Assembly: GCF_036013525.1 (NCBI RefSeq)
Contig: NZ_CP107853.1
Location: 6,262,001 to 6,326,000, forward strand
DNA: 64,000 nt
From: Nonomuraea sp. NBC_00507
Lineage (GTDB): Bacteria; Actinomycetota; Actinomycetes; Streptosporangiales; Streptosporangiaceae
Reading direction: 5' to 3'
Below the pieces are notes generated by a model. That model worked only from the letters and a program-made list of their open reading frames with translations, made no database searches and was not told the origin of the DNA. The translations under genes and the position numbers were made by a program. Position 1 is the stretch's first letter; each line of letters begins with the position of its first letter. Below are positions 44,050 to 52,644 of this stretch, piece after piece.

Positions 44050-44097
44050 TGTCACCGTACGGTGACAAGGCGACTGATGTCGCCGAACGCTGACATC
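44050..44097. promoter_or_regulatory. Perfect 18-bp palindrome and second inverted repeat upstream of hipB remnant
   Basis: TGTCACCGTACGGTGACA (44050-44067) is fully self-complementary. Nine bp downstream, GATGTC (44076-44081) and GACATC (44092-44097) form a second inverted repeat ending 9 bp before ATG 44107. The layout fits autoregulation by a HipB-type antitoxin. It survives although the coding region is broken. Confidence 0.55.
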
Positions 44098-44106
44098 CTG
44101 GGTGCT

Positions 44107-44284
44107 ATGTACGCGAGAACTCCGATGGAGCTTGGCGCGCTCATACGTGAGCGGCGCCGCGCGCTCGGCCGGACCCAGCAGGCAGTGGCTGACGAGGTCG
44201 GAGTGAGCCGTCAGTGGATCGTCCGGCTGGAGGCCGCCCATCGACCTGGATGAGGTCCTCGCAGCCGTACGGCGGGACCGCTGA
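44107..44284 (+). pseudogene. HipB-like XRE antitoxin with internal deletion
   Basis: From ATG 44107, 48 codons encode LGALIRERRRALGRTQQAVA and VGVSRQWIVRLEAAH, a complete HipB-type helix-turn-helix, then stop at TGA 44251-44253. In another frame, starting at 44240, the text continues as IDLDEVLAAVRRDR and stops at 44282-44284, which is the typical C-terminus of these proteins. The middle (about 20-25 residues) is gone and the ends are out of frame. No hipA toxin follows. The short HTH peptide might still bind the upstream palindrome. Confidence 0.6.
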
Positions 44285-44375
44285 CCTGGAGGAGCGGAGC
44301 CCTGCTGAGCCTGCTACGTGCCGCCGGGCGCGGAGGACACGAAGAAATGAGAGGGGCGCCGCGTAGGGTGACCTT

Positions 44376-45581
44376 ATGCCTGACATCAAGGTCGCCGGGC
44401 GTGAGGTCCGCATCACCAGCCCCGACAAGGTGGTCTTCTCCCAGGCCGGGCACACCAAGCTCGACCTGATCCGCTACTACGAGAGCGTCGGCGAGGCGGC
44501 GCTGCGCGGCGTGCACGGGCGGCCGATGGTGCTCAAGCGGTTCGTGCACGGGATCGAGCAGGAGGCGTTCTTCCAGAAGCGCGCCCCGGCCAAGCGGCCC
44601 GACTGGATCGAGGTGGCCGAGCTCAAATACCGGTCGGGGCTCAGTGCCGAGGAGGTCGTGTGCACCGACCTGGCGCAGCTGCTGTGGGTGGTCAACCTGG
44701 GGTGTGTCGACCTCAACCCGCATCCGGTGCGCTCCGACGATCTCGCCAGGCCCGATGAGCTGCGGATCGATCTCGATCCGGTGCCGGGCGTCGAGTGGGC
44801 CGACGTGTTGAAGACCGCGCAGGTCGCGCGGGAGGTGCTGGCCGATCACGGGTTGGTGGCCTGGCCCAAGACGTCCGGGTCGCGCGGGTTTCATGTGTAC
44901 GCGCGGATCGAGCGGCGCTGGCCGTTCGCGAAGGTGCGCAAGGCGGCCGAGACGGTCGCGCGGGAGGTCGAGCGGCGGGCCCCTGACCTGGCCACGAGCC
45001 GGTGGTGGAAGGAAGAGCGGCACGGCGTGTTCGTGGACTTCAACCAAAACGCCTACGACCGGACCGTGGCCTCCGCCTATTCGGTGCGCGCCGTCCAGGA
45101 CGCCCGCGTGTCCACGCCGCTGACCTGGGACGAGGTGCCCGGGTGCCAGCCGGAGCTCTTCACCATCGACACGGTGCCCCGGCGGCTCGCCGAGCTCGGC
45201 GACCCCTGGGAGGACATGGATCTGCACGCCGGGTCCCTGGACGGGCTGCTGGCACTCGCCGAGGAGCTCGGGCCCGCGCCCAAGCCGCCCAAGGGCAGCG
45301 GGCGCAGGCAGCAGACGATGCCCGTCATCGAGATCGCCCGGGCGGAGCACAAGGACGAGGCGATGGCGGGGTTCGAGCGATGGAAGGCCCGGCATCCCGA
45401 GGTGGCGGCCCAGCTGGAGCCCGCCGACGTGCTGGTGGACGGGATGCGGGGGCGCAGCAGCGTGTGGTATCGCATCCGGGTCAACCTGCAGCACGTGCCG
45501 GAGGGGGAGCGGCCGCCGCAGGAGCCGCTGGAGGTCGACTACGACCCGTGGGGTGGCGCCTCCGGCCCGCCCCGCGGCTGA
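44376..45581 (+). CDS. LigD-type polymerase/primase domain protein (stand-alone)
   Basis: The protein is 401 aa. It has the archaeo-eukaryotic-primase-like fold of the LigD polymerase domain with ELRIDLDPVPG (metal ligands D132, D134), KTSGSRGFHVY (167-175) and VFVDFNQNAYDRTVASAYS. A C-terminal extension of about 110 residues (KARHPEVAAQLEPADVLVDG) follows. No ligase or phosphoesterase domain is fused. Such proteins fill gaps or add ribonucleotides during non-homologous end joining with Ku and a separate ligase, which are not in the window. TAGGGT lies 6 nt before the ATG: leaderless start likely. Confidence 0.9.
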   Translation: MPDIKVAGREVRITSPDKVVFSQAGHTKLDLIRYYESVGEAALRGVHGRPMVLKRFVHGIEQEAFFQKRAPAKRPDWIEVAELKYRSGLSAEEVVCTDLAQLLWVVNLGCVDLNPHPVRSDDLARPDELRIDLDPVPGVEWADVLKTAQVAREVLADHGLVAWPKTSGSRGFHVYARIERRWPFAKVRKAAETVAREVERRAPDLATSRWWKEERHGVFVDFNQNAYDRTVASAYSVRAVQDARVSTPLTWDEVPGCQPELFTIDTVPRRLAELGDPWEDMDLHAGSLDGLLALAEELGPAPKPPKGSGRRQQTMPVIEIARAEHKDEAMAGFERWKARHPEVAAQLEPADVLVDGMRGRSSVWYRIRVNLQHVPEGERPPQEPLEVDYDPWGGASGPPRG

Positions 45582-45672
45582 CGACAAGCCCGCCCCCGGG
45601 GCTGACGACGTGTGCGCCCCGGGCGGCCGAGGACGTGCGCGCCCGGGTGGCTGAACAGGGACCGGTCGGCGG

Positions 45673-47088
45673 TCAGCGGCCGGCGATCAGCGTCGCCAGG
45701 CGGGCGTACGCCGACGTCGTCGTGGTGCGGTCGTTCTCGTGGCGGTCAGCGGCACGGTAGAGGGCGTAGATGAGCTGCACCCCGGCCCACCGCAGCGGCT
45801 CCGGCTCCCACTGCCGCACCTGCCGCCCCACCCACGGCAGCGCCGTCAACTCCGTCTCCCGCCGCAGCACCAGGTCCCGGAGCGTCCGCCCGGCCAGGTT
45901 CGTCGTCGTGACGCCGCTGCCGACATAGCCGCCCGCCCAGCCGAGCCCGCTCGCGTGGTCCAGGTGCACGGTCGAGCACCAGTCGCGCGGCACCCCCAGC
46001 ACCCCGCACCACGCGTGCTGGATGCGCGCGTCGGCCGCCGCGGGGAAGAGCCTGACCAGCATGCGCCACAGCAGCGCGACTGTCTGCCGCTGCGTGGCGC
46101 CCCGGTCGTCGGTACGCGAGCCGAACCGGTAGGGCACTCCGCGCCCGCCGATCGCGATCCGGTCGTCGGCCGTGCGCTGCGCGTAGATGTAGGCGTGCGC
46201 CTCGTCCCCCAGCAGCTCGTTTCCGGCCCAGCCGATGTGCTTCCACACCTCGGCGGGCAGCGGCTCGGTGACGATCATGGAGCTGTTCATCGGCAGCCAC
46301 TGGCGGCGCTGGCCGGCCAGCCTCGCGGTGAAGCCCTCGGTGGCGCGGATGACGTAGTCCGCCGTGACCGCCCCGCGCGCGGTGACCGCCGACGCCTTGC
46401 CGCCCTGCCTGGGCAGGATCTCGGTCACGGGGGTGCTCTCGAAGATGTCGACGCCCAGCCCGGCCACCGCCCGCGCCAGGCCGACGGCCAGCTTGGCGGG
46501 CTGGATGCGGGCGCAGTGCGGCGAGTACGTGGCCTCCAGCGTCCCGGCCACCTGCACCCGCTCCCGCTGCTCGTCGCGGTCCATCAGCCGCAGGTCGTCC
46601 TCGCCGTACCCCCAGGTGCGCAGCTCGGCGAGCTCCTCGCGCAGGCGCCGCCGCTGAGCAGGATTCGTGGCCACGTGGATGAGGCCGCCCTTGTGGAGGT
46701 CGGCGTCGATGCCTTCCTCGCCGGCCACCGCGATGACCTCGTCGACCGCGCGGAACATCGCGTGCTGCAGGTCGATCATCGCCTGCCGCCCACGGGCCTT
46801 GGCGTGCCGCCGCCGCGAGCCGGCGAACTCGGCCGACAGCCAGCCGCCGTTGCGTCCCGACGCGCCGAACCCGGCGAACTCCTTCTCCAGGATCGCGATC
46901 CGCAGCCCGGGGTCGGCCTTCTTCAGGTAGTACGCCGTCCACAGCCCGGTGTAGCCGCCGCCGACGATGGCCACGTCGTAATCGCGCGGCCCGGGCAACG
47001 CGGGACGCCGCTCGGGCAGGCCGATCTGCCGGTACCAGTAGGACACGCCGCCGTTGGCGAACTCCTTGGCCAGCGGGATGTCTGTCAT
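45673..47088 (-). CDS. FAD-dependent amine oxidoreductase (gamma-glutamylputrescine oxidase-like)
   Basis: The protein is 471 aa from ATG 47088, overlapping the ATPase stop (ATGA). The dinucleotide motif is VAIVGGGYTGLWTAYYL, then EKEFAGFGASGRNGGW, typical of DAO/PuuB-type oxidases. The C-terminal FAD segment GLGWAGGYVGSGVTTTNLAGR is present. It is the last gene of a spermidine/putrescine-type ABC operon, so the imported compound is probably an amine it oxidises, possibly after gamma-glutamylation. No PuuA-like ligase is adjacent. Confidence 0.88.
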   Translation of the reverse strand: MTDIPLAKEFANGGVSYWYRQIGLPERRPALPGPRDYDVAIVGGGYTGLWTAYYLKKADPGLRIAILEKEFAGFGASGRNGGWLSAEFAGSRRRHAKARGRQAMIDLQHAMFRAVDEVIAVAGEEGIDADLHKGGLIHVATNPAQRRRLREELAELRTWGYGEDDLRLMDRDEQRERVQVAGTLEATYSPHCARIQPAKLAVGLARAVAGLGVDIFESTPVTEILPRQGGKASAVTARGAVTADYVIRATEGFTARLAGQRRQWLPMNSSMIVTEPLPAEVWKHIGWAGNELLGDEAHAYIYAQRTADDRIAIGGRGVPYRFGSRTDDRGATQRQTVALLWRMLVRLFPAAADARIQHAWCGVLGVPRDWCSTVHLDHASGLGWAGGYVGSGVTTTNLAGRTLRDLVLRRETELTALPWVGRQVRQWEPEPLRWAGVQLIYALYRAADRHENDRTTTTSAYARLATLIAGR

Positions 47089-48194
47089 GTCAGTACGGCC
47101 TCCACATCGGGCGAGTCGGGCAGCAGGACGGAGTCGGTGACCCGCCACGTGAGCGTGACCTCGTCGCCGCCGCGGGCGTCGCTGAGGTGGCCGGCCTGCT
47201 CCCGCACCAGCGCCGCCGAGCCGTCGGCCAGCCGCAGCTCCAGCTTCCTGCTCGAGCCCAGGTAGATCTCGCCGGTGACGGTGGCCGGCAGGGCGTTCCA
47301 TCCTGGATCGGGGGAGTGGCCGGCTTTGCGGACGGACAGTCGTTCAGGGCGCACGACCAGCGCCCCGGCCTTGGCGGCCAAGGTGCCGGGGGCCTGGAGC
47401 AGGTGCGCGCAGACGCCGATGCCGTCGGGCGTGACATCGCCGCGCAGGATCGTCGACTCGCCGAGGAAGCGGGCCACGAACAGGGTGGCGGGCCGCTCGT
47501 ACAGCTCGTCGGCCGGGCCCACCTGCTCGATGCGTCCCCGGTTGAACACGGCGATGCGGTCCGAGAGCACCAGCGCCTCGTCCTGGTCATGGGTGACGTA
47601 CACGAACGTCGTGCCGAGCTCCCCGTGAATGCGTTTGATCTCCAGCTGGAGCCAGTCGCGCAGCTTCTTGTCCAGCGCGCCCAGGGGCTCGTCCATGAGC
47701 AGCACCCGCGGGCTGTAGACGATGGCCCGGGCGACCGCCACGCGCTGCTGCTGGCCGCCGGACAACTCGCGCGGGTAGCGGTGGCCGTACTCGCCGAGGT
47801 GCACGGTCGCGAGGGCCGCGGCGACCAGCTCGGCGCGCCGGGCCTTGGGAACGTTGCGTTGCTTGAGCGGGTAGACGATGTTGTCGGCGACCGTCATGTG
47901 CGGGAACAGCGCGTAATGCTGGAAGACCATGCCCATGTCCCGCTTGTGCGCCGGGGTCGCGGCGATGGCGGTCCCGTCCACGGTCAGCTCGCCGGACGTC
48001 GGCCGGTCGAAGCCGGCGATGATGTTGAGCGTGGTCGTCTTGCCCGAGCCGCTCGGCCCCAGCAAGGTGATGAACTCGCCCGGCTCGATCGACAGCGAGA
48101 CGTCGTCCACGGCGACGAAGTCACCGTAACGCTTGGTCAAGCCGGACAGCTCGATGCCGGCGCCGCGGGCGGCGAGATCGTTACTGGCGGGCAC
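47085..48194 (-). CDS. ABC transporter ATP-binding protein, PotA-like
   Basis: The protein is 369 aa from the GTG at 48194 (AGGAGG 4 nt upstream). Walker A is GPSGSGKTT (46-54), Q-loop FQHYALFPHM, signature LSGGQQQR (144-151), Walker B LLMDEP and H-loop YVTHDQDEA. A C-terminal TOBE_2 domain follows from about residue 275. It powers the two adjacent permeases for uptake of a polyamine-like substrate. It overlaps the permease gene by 14 bp and the oxidase by 4 bp. Confidence 0.93.
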   Translation of the reverse strand: MPASNDLAARGAGIELSGLTKRYGDFVAVDDVSLSIEPGEFITLLGPSGSGKTTTLNIIAGFDRPTSGELTVDGTAIAATPAHKRDMGMVFQHYALFPHMTVADNIVYPLKQRNVPKARRAELVAAALATVHLGEYGHRYPRELSGGQQQRVAVARAIVYSPRVLLMDEPLGALDKKLRDWLQLEIKRIHGELGTTFVYVTHDQDEALVLSDRIAVFNRGRIEQVGPADELYERPATLFVARFLGESTILRGDVTPDGIGVCAHLLQAPGTLAAKAGALVVRPERLSVRKAGHSPDPGWNALPATVTGEIYLGSSRKLELRLADGSAALVREQAGHLSDARGGDEVTLTWRVTDSVLLPDSPDVEAVLT

Positions 48195-48963
48195 GGGACC
48201 TCCTGGCGACGAAGAACGTGGCGATCAGCACGAGGCTCGTGGTCATGACGATGATCATGGTGGCGGCCGCGGCGATGGTCGGGTCGGTCTCGCGGGTGAC
48301 GCTCGCGTACATCTTGACCGGCAGTGTCTGCAGGTAGGGGCTCTGGATGAACAGCGAGACGACCACCTCATCGAAGCTCGTGACGAACGCGAACAGCGCG
48401 CCCGCGGCGACACCCGGCGCGACCAGCGGCAGCGTCACCGTGCGGAAGGCGGTCCAGCGGCCCGCGCCCAGGCTGGCCGCCGCGCTTTCCAGCCGCCGGT
48501 CGAAGCCGCGCAGCGACGCGCTCACCGGGATGATCACGAACGGCAGCGCCAGCACGGTGTGCGCCATGACGAAGCCCGCCAGCGACCCCACCAGCTGCAG
48601 CTTCAGGAACACCGCGTAGACCCCGACGGCCAGCACCACGCCGGGCACGATCATCGGGGCCAGCATCGAGCCCTGGACCAGCGCGAGCCCGCGCAGGCGC
48701 GCCCGGGTGAGGCCGAGCGCGGCCGCTGTGCCGAGCACCGTGGCCACCACCGTGACCAGCAGGCCCACCTGGATCGACGTCCACAGCGCGGACATCCAGG
48801 CCGGGTCGCCGAAGAAGTTCTCGTACCAGCGGGTCGAGTAGCCGTCGGGCGGGAACTTGAGCGACGCCTTCGAGGTGAAGCTGAGCGGCACCACGATCAG
48901 CGCGGGAGCCACCAGCCACGCGCCGACCAGCGCGCAGAACGCCCACAGCAGTCCGCGTCTCAT
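48181..48963 (-). CDS. ABC transporter permease, PotC-like
   Basis: The protein is 260 aa from ATG 48963, coupled to the previous permease by ATGA. It has six hydrophobic helices and an EAA-like cytoplasmic loop (ESAAASLGAGRWTAFRTVTLPL), the site of contact with the ATPase. It belongs to the PotC subgroup of polyamine/thiamine importers. It has no separate promoter. Confidence 0.92.
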   Translation of the reverse strand: MRRGLLWAFCALVGAWLVAPALIVVPLSFTSKASLKFPPDGYSTRWYENFFGDPAWMSALWTSIQVGLLVTVVATVLGTAAALGLTRARLRGLALVQGSMLAPMIVPGVVLAVGVYAVFLKLQLVGSLAGFVMAHTVLALPFVIIPVSASLRGFDRRLESAAASLGAGRWTAFRTVTLPLVAPGVAAGALFAFVTSFDEVVVSLFIQSPYLQTLPVKMYASVTRETDPTIAAAATMIIVMTTSLVLIATFFVARRSRARQ

Positions 48964-49832
48964 CCCGTGACCCGCCTTCCGCCGCGGCGCAGCGTCACCG
49001 CCAGCAAGGCGATCATCGCCAGCGTGAGCCCGAGCAGGACCACGCCCATGGCGCCGCCGCGCCCCCACTTGAGCAGCCCGTTGACCTGTGTGAAGATCTG
49101 CTGTGAGAGCAGCGCGTCGGTGGGCGAGCCGAGCAGCGCGGGGGTGACGTAGAAGCCGAGTGCGCTGATGAAGACCGTCAGGCAGCCCGCTGACACCCCG
49201 GGGAGCGAGAGCGGCACGTAGACCGTGGCGAACGCCTTGACCGGGCGCGCGCCCAGGCTGCCGGCCGCGCTGAGCAGCCGCCGGTCGATCCCGCTCATCA
49301 CCGCATAAAGCGGCAGCACCATGAACGGCATCAGCAGCTGCACCATCCCGATCACCACGCCCGTCTGGGTGCGGATCAGGCTGAAGGGCCCCAGCCCGGC
49401 CGCCCCCAGCAGGTCGTTGACCACGCCGGTGTCCTGCAGCAGGATCACCCACGCGAAGGTCCGCACCATCAGGCTGGTCCAGAACGGCACCAGCACCAGC
49501 AGCGTCAGCACGGCCCTGGCCCGCGGCCCGGCGACGGTCATCGCGTACGCGTACGGGTACGACAGCGCCAGCGCGATCACCGTCACCCACAACGCGGTGG
49601 TGAACGTGCGGCCGAGCACCCGCAGGTTCTGCGCCTCCCCGAAGAACCAGGTGAAGTTGCCCAGCCCGGGGGAGGGGTCGGTGAACGCGCTGATCACCAT
49701 CGAGACCAGCGGATACAGGAAGAAGACGGCGAGCACGACCAGCGCGGGCAGGATCAGCAGCGCCGGTCGCCGCTCAGGAGCGGTCGTCCGGGTGCCGGCG
49801 GGCAGGGTGACCGCCTGCAGGGCGGAGGCCAT
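48960..49832 (-). CDS. ABC transporter permease, PotB-like
   Basis: The protein is 290 aa with six helices after a polar N-terminus. The EAA loop reads LSAAGSLGARPVKAFATVYV and is followed by PLSLPGVSAG. It is the first permease of the operon, only 6 bp after the solute-binding protein gene. With PotC-like and PotA-like neighbours it makes a complete polyamine-family importer. Confidence 0.92.
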   Translation of the reverse strand: MASALQAVTLPAGTRTTAPERRPALLILPALVVLAVFFLYPLVSMVISAFTDPSPGLGNFTWFFGEAQNLRVLGRTFTTALWVTVIALALSYPYAYAMTVAGPRARAVLTLLVLVPFWTSLMVRTFAWVILLQDTGVVNDLLGAAGLGPFSLIRTQTGVVIGMVQLLMPFMVLPLYAVMSGIDRRLLSAAGSLGARPVKAFATVYVPLSLPGVSAGCLTVFISALGFYVTPALLGSPTDALLSQQIFTQVNGLLKWGRGGAMGVVLLGLTLAMIALLAVTLRRGGRRVTG

Positions 49833-49838
49833 CGGCGA

Positions 49839-50957
49839 TCAACCGCCGAGCCAGGCGGACCACTTCTCGATCATCTGTTCCTGGTTCTCCGCCCACCAAT
49901 TGGCGTCGATCTTGAGTGCCTTGGACGCCGCCTCGGGCCGGGTGGTCAGGAACGACTGGCCGAGCTCGTCCAGTTTCGGCTTGGCGTCGGTGTTGACCGG
50001 CGAGTACGAGGTCAGCTCCGTCAGCTTGGCCTGCTGCTGCGCGCCCAGGTAGTAGTTGATCAGCGCCATCGACGCCTTGGGGTTCTTGGCGTTCTTCGGC
50101 ACGGTCAGCGAGTCCATGATCGGCATCCACTGGTCGAACGACACCGCGAACGGTGCGCCGTTCTTGACGCCCGCGTACGCCCGGCCGCTCCACACCATTG
50201 CCATGTCGACCTCGCCGGACTCCAGCAGTTGCTGCGACTCGGCGCCGGTCTTCCAGAAGACCAGGTTGGAGCGGACCGACTCCAGCTTCTTGACCGCCCG
50301 GTCCACGTCCAGCGGGTAGAGCTGGTCCGGCGCGACCCCGTCGGCGATCAGCGCGGCCTCGAACGGGCCGGGCGCCGAGTCGCCGGGGTTGCCGGAGATG
50401 CCGCGCTTGCCGGGGTACTTCGCCGTGTCGAAGAAGTCCTTCCAGCCCTTGGGCGGGTTCGCGCCGAACTTGTCCTTGTTGTAGACGAGCACCATGCCGT
50501 ACTGCATCGCGGGCACGCTGCACTCGGTGGCCAGACCCTCCGGCACCTTGGACTTGTCGATGATCGTGTAGTCGAGCGGCTGGAGCAGCTTGCCGCACTG
50601 CGCCTGCGCCCAGATGGCGTCGGTGTCGATGACGTCCCAGGTGACGTTCGAGGAGTCGACCTGGGCCTTGATCTTGGCGTAGTCGGTCGGGCCGTCCTGG
50701 AGGATCTTCGCGCCGGACTCCTGCGCGAACGGGTCGACCGCGGCCTTCTGCTGGCCGTCCTGGTAGGCGCCCCCGTAGGAGACGAAGGTCATGTTGACGC
50801 CGTCGAGCGCGCCCTTCTTGACGGTGCCGGACGTGGCCGGCCCGGAGCCGAGGTCGATCGAGGCAGGCGCCGCCGAGCCGGCTCCGCAGGCCGTCGCGAG
50901 CAGGAGCGAAGCCGCGACACCGGCCATACCGGCCAGTCGGCCAGGGTGTGTGGGCAT
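49839..50957 (-). CDS. Polyamine-type extracellular solute-binding lipoprotein (PotD-like)
   Basis: The protein is 372 aa. The lipoprotein signal has lipobox LATAC with Cys24 as the lipidation site. The mature part has the PotD/AfuA pattern MTFVSYGGAYQDGQ, WDVIDTDAIWAQ, YGMVLVYNKDKFG and a C-terminal WWAENQEQMIEKW. AAGGGGG lies 7 nt before the ATG. It captures the substrate outside the membrane for the importer. The exact ligand (putrescine, spermidine or an amino compound) is not readable. Confidence 0.92.
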   Translation of the reverse strand: MPTHPGRLAGMAGVAASLLLATACGAGSAAPASIDLGSGPATSGTVKKGALDGVNMTFVSYGGAYQDGQQKAAVDPFAQESGAKILQDGPTDYAKIKAQVDSSNVTWDVIDTDAIWAQAQCGKLLQPLDYTIIDKSKVPEGLATECSVPAMQYGMVLVYNKDKFGANPPKGWKDFFDTAKYPGKRGISGNPGDSAPGPFEAALIADGVAPDQLYPLDVDRAVKKLESVRSNLVFWKTGAESQQLLESGEVDMAMVWSGRAYAGVKNGAPFAVSFDQWMPIMDSLTVPKNAKNPKASMALINYYLGAQQQAKLTELTSYSPVNTDAKPKLDELGQSFLTTRPEAASKALKIDANWWAENQEQMIEKWSAWLGG

Positions 50958-50989
50958 GGGTTACCCCCTTGGGGTTGCCGAATGGGGTT

Positions 50990-51568
50990 TCAGTTGGAGG
51001 TGGTGGGCGGGCTGACCACCCAAAGGATCTCGGCGGCCTCGTCACCTTCGTTGACGATGCGGTGGGGGATGGACGTGCGGTATTCGATGCTGTCGCCGGG
51101 CTCCAGCACATGCGGGGCGGCCGCGTCCGCGGGCCCGAGCCACAGCGTGATCCGGCCGCGGAGCACCAGGAGGACCTCCTGGGAGTCGCCGTGGGTGTAG
51201 GGGTCGGCCCCGGTGGACGAGCCGGGCTCGAACTCGCCGGCGTACATCTCGAGGTTCTGGAGCGGACGCTGGGAGATCAGGAACTTACGCGTGCCGGGGG
51301 CGGTCATGAGTTCCGGACGCTCGGCGCGGCGCACCACGCGGTGGCCGACCTCGTCCTCCTCGCTGAAGAGGTCCGCGACCGTGATCCCGAGCGCGGAGGC
51401 GATCCGTCGGAGCATCCCGATGCTGGCGCTGGTCTGCCCGCGCTCCAACTGGCTGATGAAGCTGGCGCTCGCCTTGGCCTGGGCCGCGAGCGCGCGCACG
51501 GTCATGCGGCGCATGGCGCGGTAGGCCCGGATGCGTGCACCCAAACGGGTGTTCTCCGACTCCGTCAT
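50990..51568 (-). CDS. XRE-cupin transcriptional regulator (PuuR-like)
   Basis: The protein is 192 aa. The N-terminal HTH_3 has LGARIRAYRAMRRMTVRALA and KASASFISQLERGQ, and the C-terminal Cupin_2 has SQEVLLVLRGRITLWLG and PHRIVNEG. It precedes the binding-protein gene by 32 bp on the same strand, so it is probably the first gene of the operon and controls it according to polyamine-like ligand bound in the cupin. Confidence 0.9.
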   Translation of the reverse strand: MTESENTRLGARIRAYRAMRRMTVRALAAQAKASASFISQLERGQTSASIGMLRRIASALGITVADLFSEEDEVGHRVVRRAERPELMTAPGTRKFLISQRPLQNLEMYAGEFEPGSSTGADPYTHGDSQEVLLVLRGRITLWLGPADAAAPHVLEPGDSIEYRTSIPHRIVNEGDEAAEILWVVSPPTTSN

Positions 51569-51592
51569 CGAACCTCTCGATTGGCTGCACTG

Positions 51593-51603
51593 AACAAGTT
51601 GTT
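51593..51603. promoter_or_regulatory. Short AT-rich palindrome upstream of the XRE-cupin gene
   Basis: AACAAGTTGTT is an 11-bp palindrome 24 bp upstream of the regulator start, in an unusually AT-rich pocket of the 115-bp intergenic region. It could be the autoregulatory operator. No convincing -35/-10 pair was found. Confidence 0.3.
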
Positions 51604-51683
51604 AAGTGGCAATGAAAGGACCGTACACAAGCCAGTGAAGACCCATCAAGGGGGCAAGGCGTAACGAGCGTGTAAAAGCGGCG

Positions 51684-52577
51684 TCAACCGCGGGTCGGGC
51701 GCTCGTAACCCTCGTCGCCGCCGTAGACGTGCCGGTCCGGGTCCATCTCAGGCTGGGTGGCCGGGCTCGTGGGGGAGGCGGTGTGCTCGGAGGCGAAGTC
51801 GTCCGAGGGCACCGGCGGGGGCGGGGCCAGATAGTCCTGCCAGGTGATCTCGCCCTTGGGTGTCGCGTCCGTGGTCAGGAGATCGGCGCGCATGGACGCG
51901 TACAGGCGGCCGGGGTAGCGGACCGGCAGGCAGGCGCGGCGCAGGTGCTGGGCACGCAGCCAGGTCCGGGTCAGCTCCGCGGTGTCGAGCACCTCTGGGC
52001 CGCCGTACTCGATCTCCGTGCCCTGCGGGCCGCCGGCGAGCAGGTCCGCGGCCCGTGCGGCGACCTCGCCCGTGTGGACCGGCTGCCAGGGCACGGTCGG
52101 GTCGACCGGCAGCACCGGCAGCGCGGAGAAGTCACGCAGCCGCTGGTGAAGCCACTGATGGAACGGGGTGGAGCGGAGGATCGTCCAGCCCAAGCCGCTC
52201 TCTTCGACCAGACGCTCGGCCTCCAGCTTGTACCGGAGATAGCCGACAGGCGCGCGGTCCGCGCCGACCATCGAGGTCAGCAGCACGTGCCCGACCCCGG
52301 CGTCGCGGGCGGCCATCATGAGCAGGCGAGTGCCCGGGATGTCCACGGCGCCGCGCCCCTTGCGGCCGCTCGTGGCCAGGTGCGCGATCGCCTCCATGCC
52401 GGCGACGGCCTCCGTGACGCCGTGGCCGGAGAACAGGTCGCCCCACATCCACTCGACGTTCCCGCGGCTCTCCCTCTTGGTACGGCTCAGCGCCCGCACC
52501 TGGTGACCCGCCTTGACCAGCGCGGGCACCAAGGCCCTGCCCAGCGTGCCCGTCGCTCCCGTGACCAAAATGCGCAT
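51684..52577 (-). CDS. NAD(P)-binding NmrA/SDR-like protein
   Basis: The protein is 297 aa. The N-terminal Rossmann motif is ILVTGATGTLGRALVPAL, followed by VEWMWGDL, HVLLTSMVGADR, the Tyr/Lys pair YLRYKLEAER and a C-terminal extension rich in Pro/Ser/Asp of about 40 residues. This is an atypical extended SDR. The catalytic or redox-sensing role is uncertain. It is divergent from the TPP enzyme across 67 bp. Confidence 0.86.
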   Translation of the reverse strand: MRILVTGATGTLGRALVPALVKAGHQVRALSRTKRESRGNVEWMWGDLFSGHGVTEAVAGMEAIAHLATSGRKGRGAVDIPGTRLLMMAARDAGVGHVLLTSMVGADRAPVGYLRYKLEAERLVEESGLGWTILRSTPFHQWLHQRLRDFSALPVLPVDPTVPWQPVHTGEVAARAADLLAGGPQGTEIEYGGPEVLDTAELTRTWLRAQHLRRACLPVRYPGRLYASMRADLLTTDATPKGEITWQDYLAPPPPVPSDDFASEHTASPTSPATQPEMDPDRHVYGGDEGYERPTRG

Positions 52578-52606
52578 GCCGCCCCTCTACCCTCGAATCC
52601 GCACCC

Positions 52607-52637
52607 TTGACATGGGTGCCGCGAAGTGGGGTAGGGC
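52607..52637 (+). promoter_or_regulatory. Promoter placing transcription start at the TPP-enzyme ATG
   Basis: TTGACA (52607-52612) is followed after 19 bp by TAGGGC (52632-52637). Seven nt later is the ATG at 52645, so the transcript would begin at or within a base of the start codon. Confidence 0.5.
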
Positions 52638-52644
52638 CGCTCGC

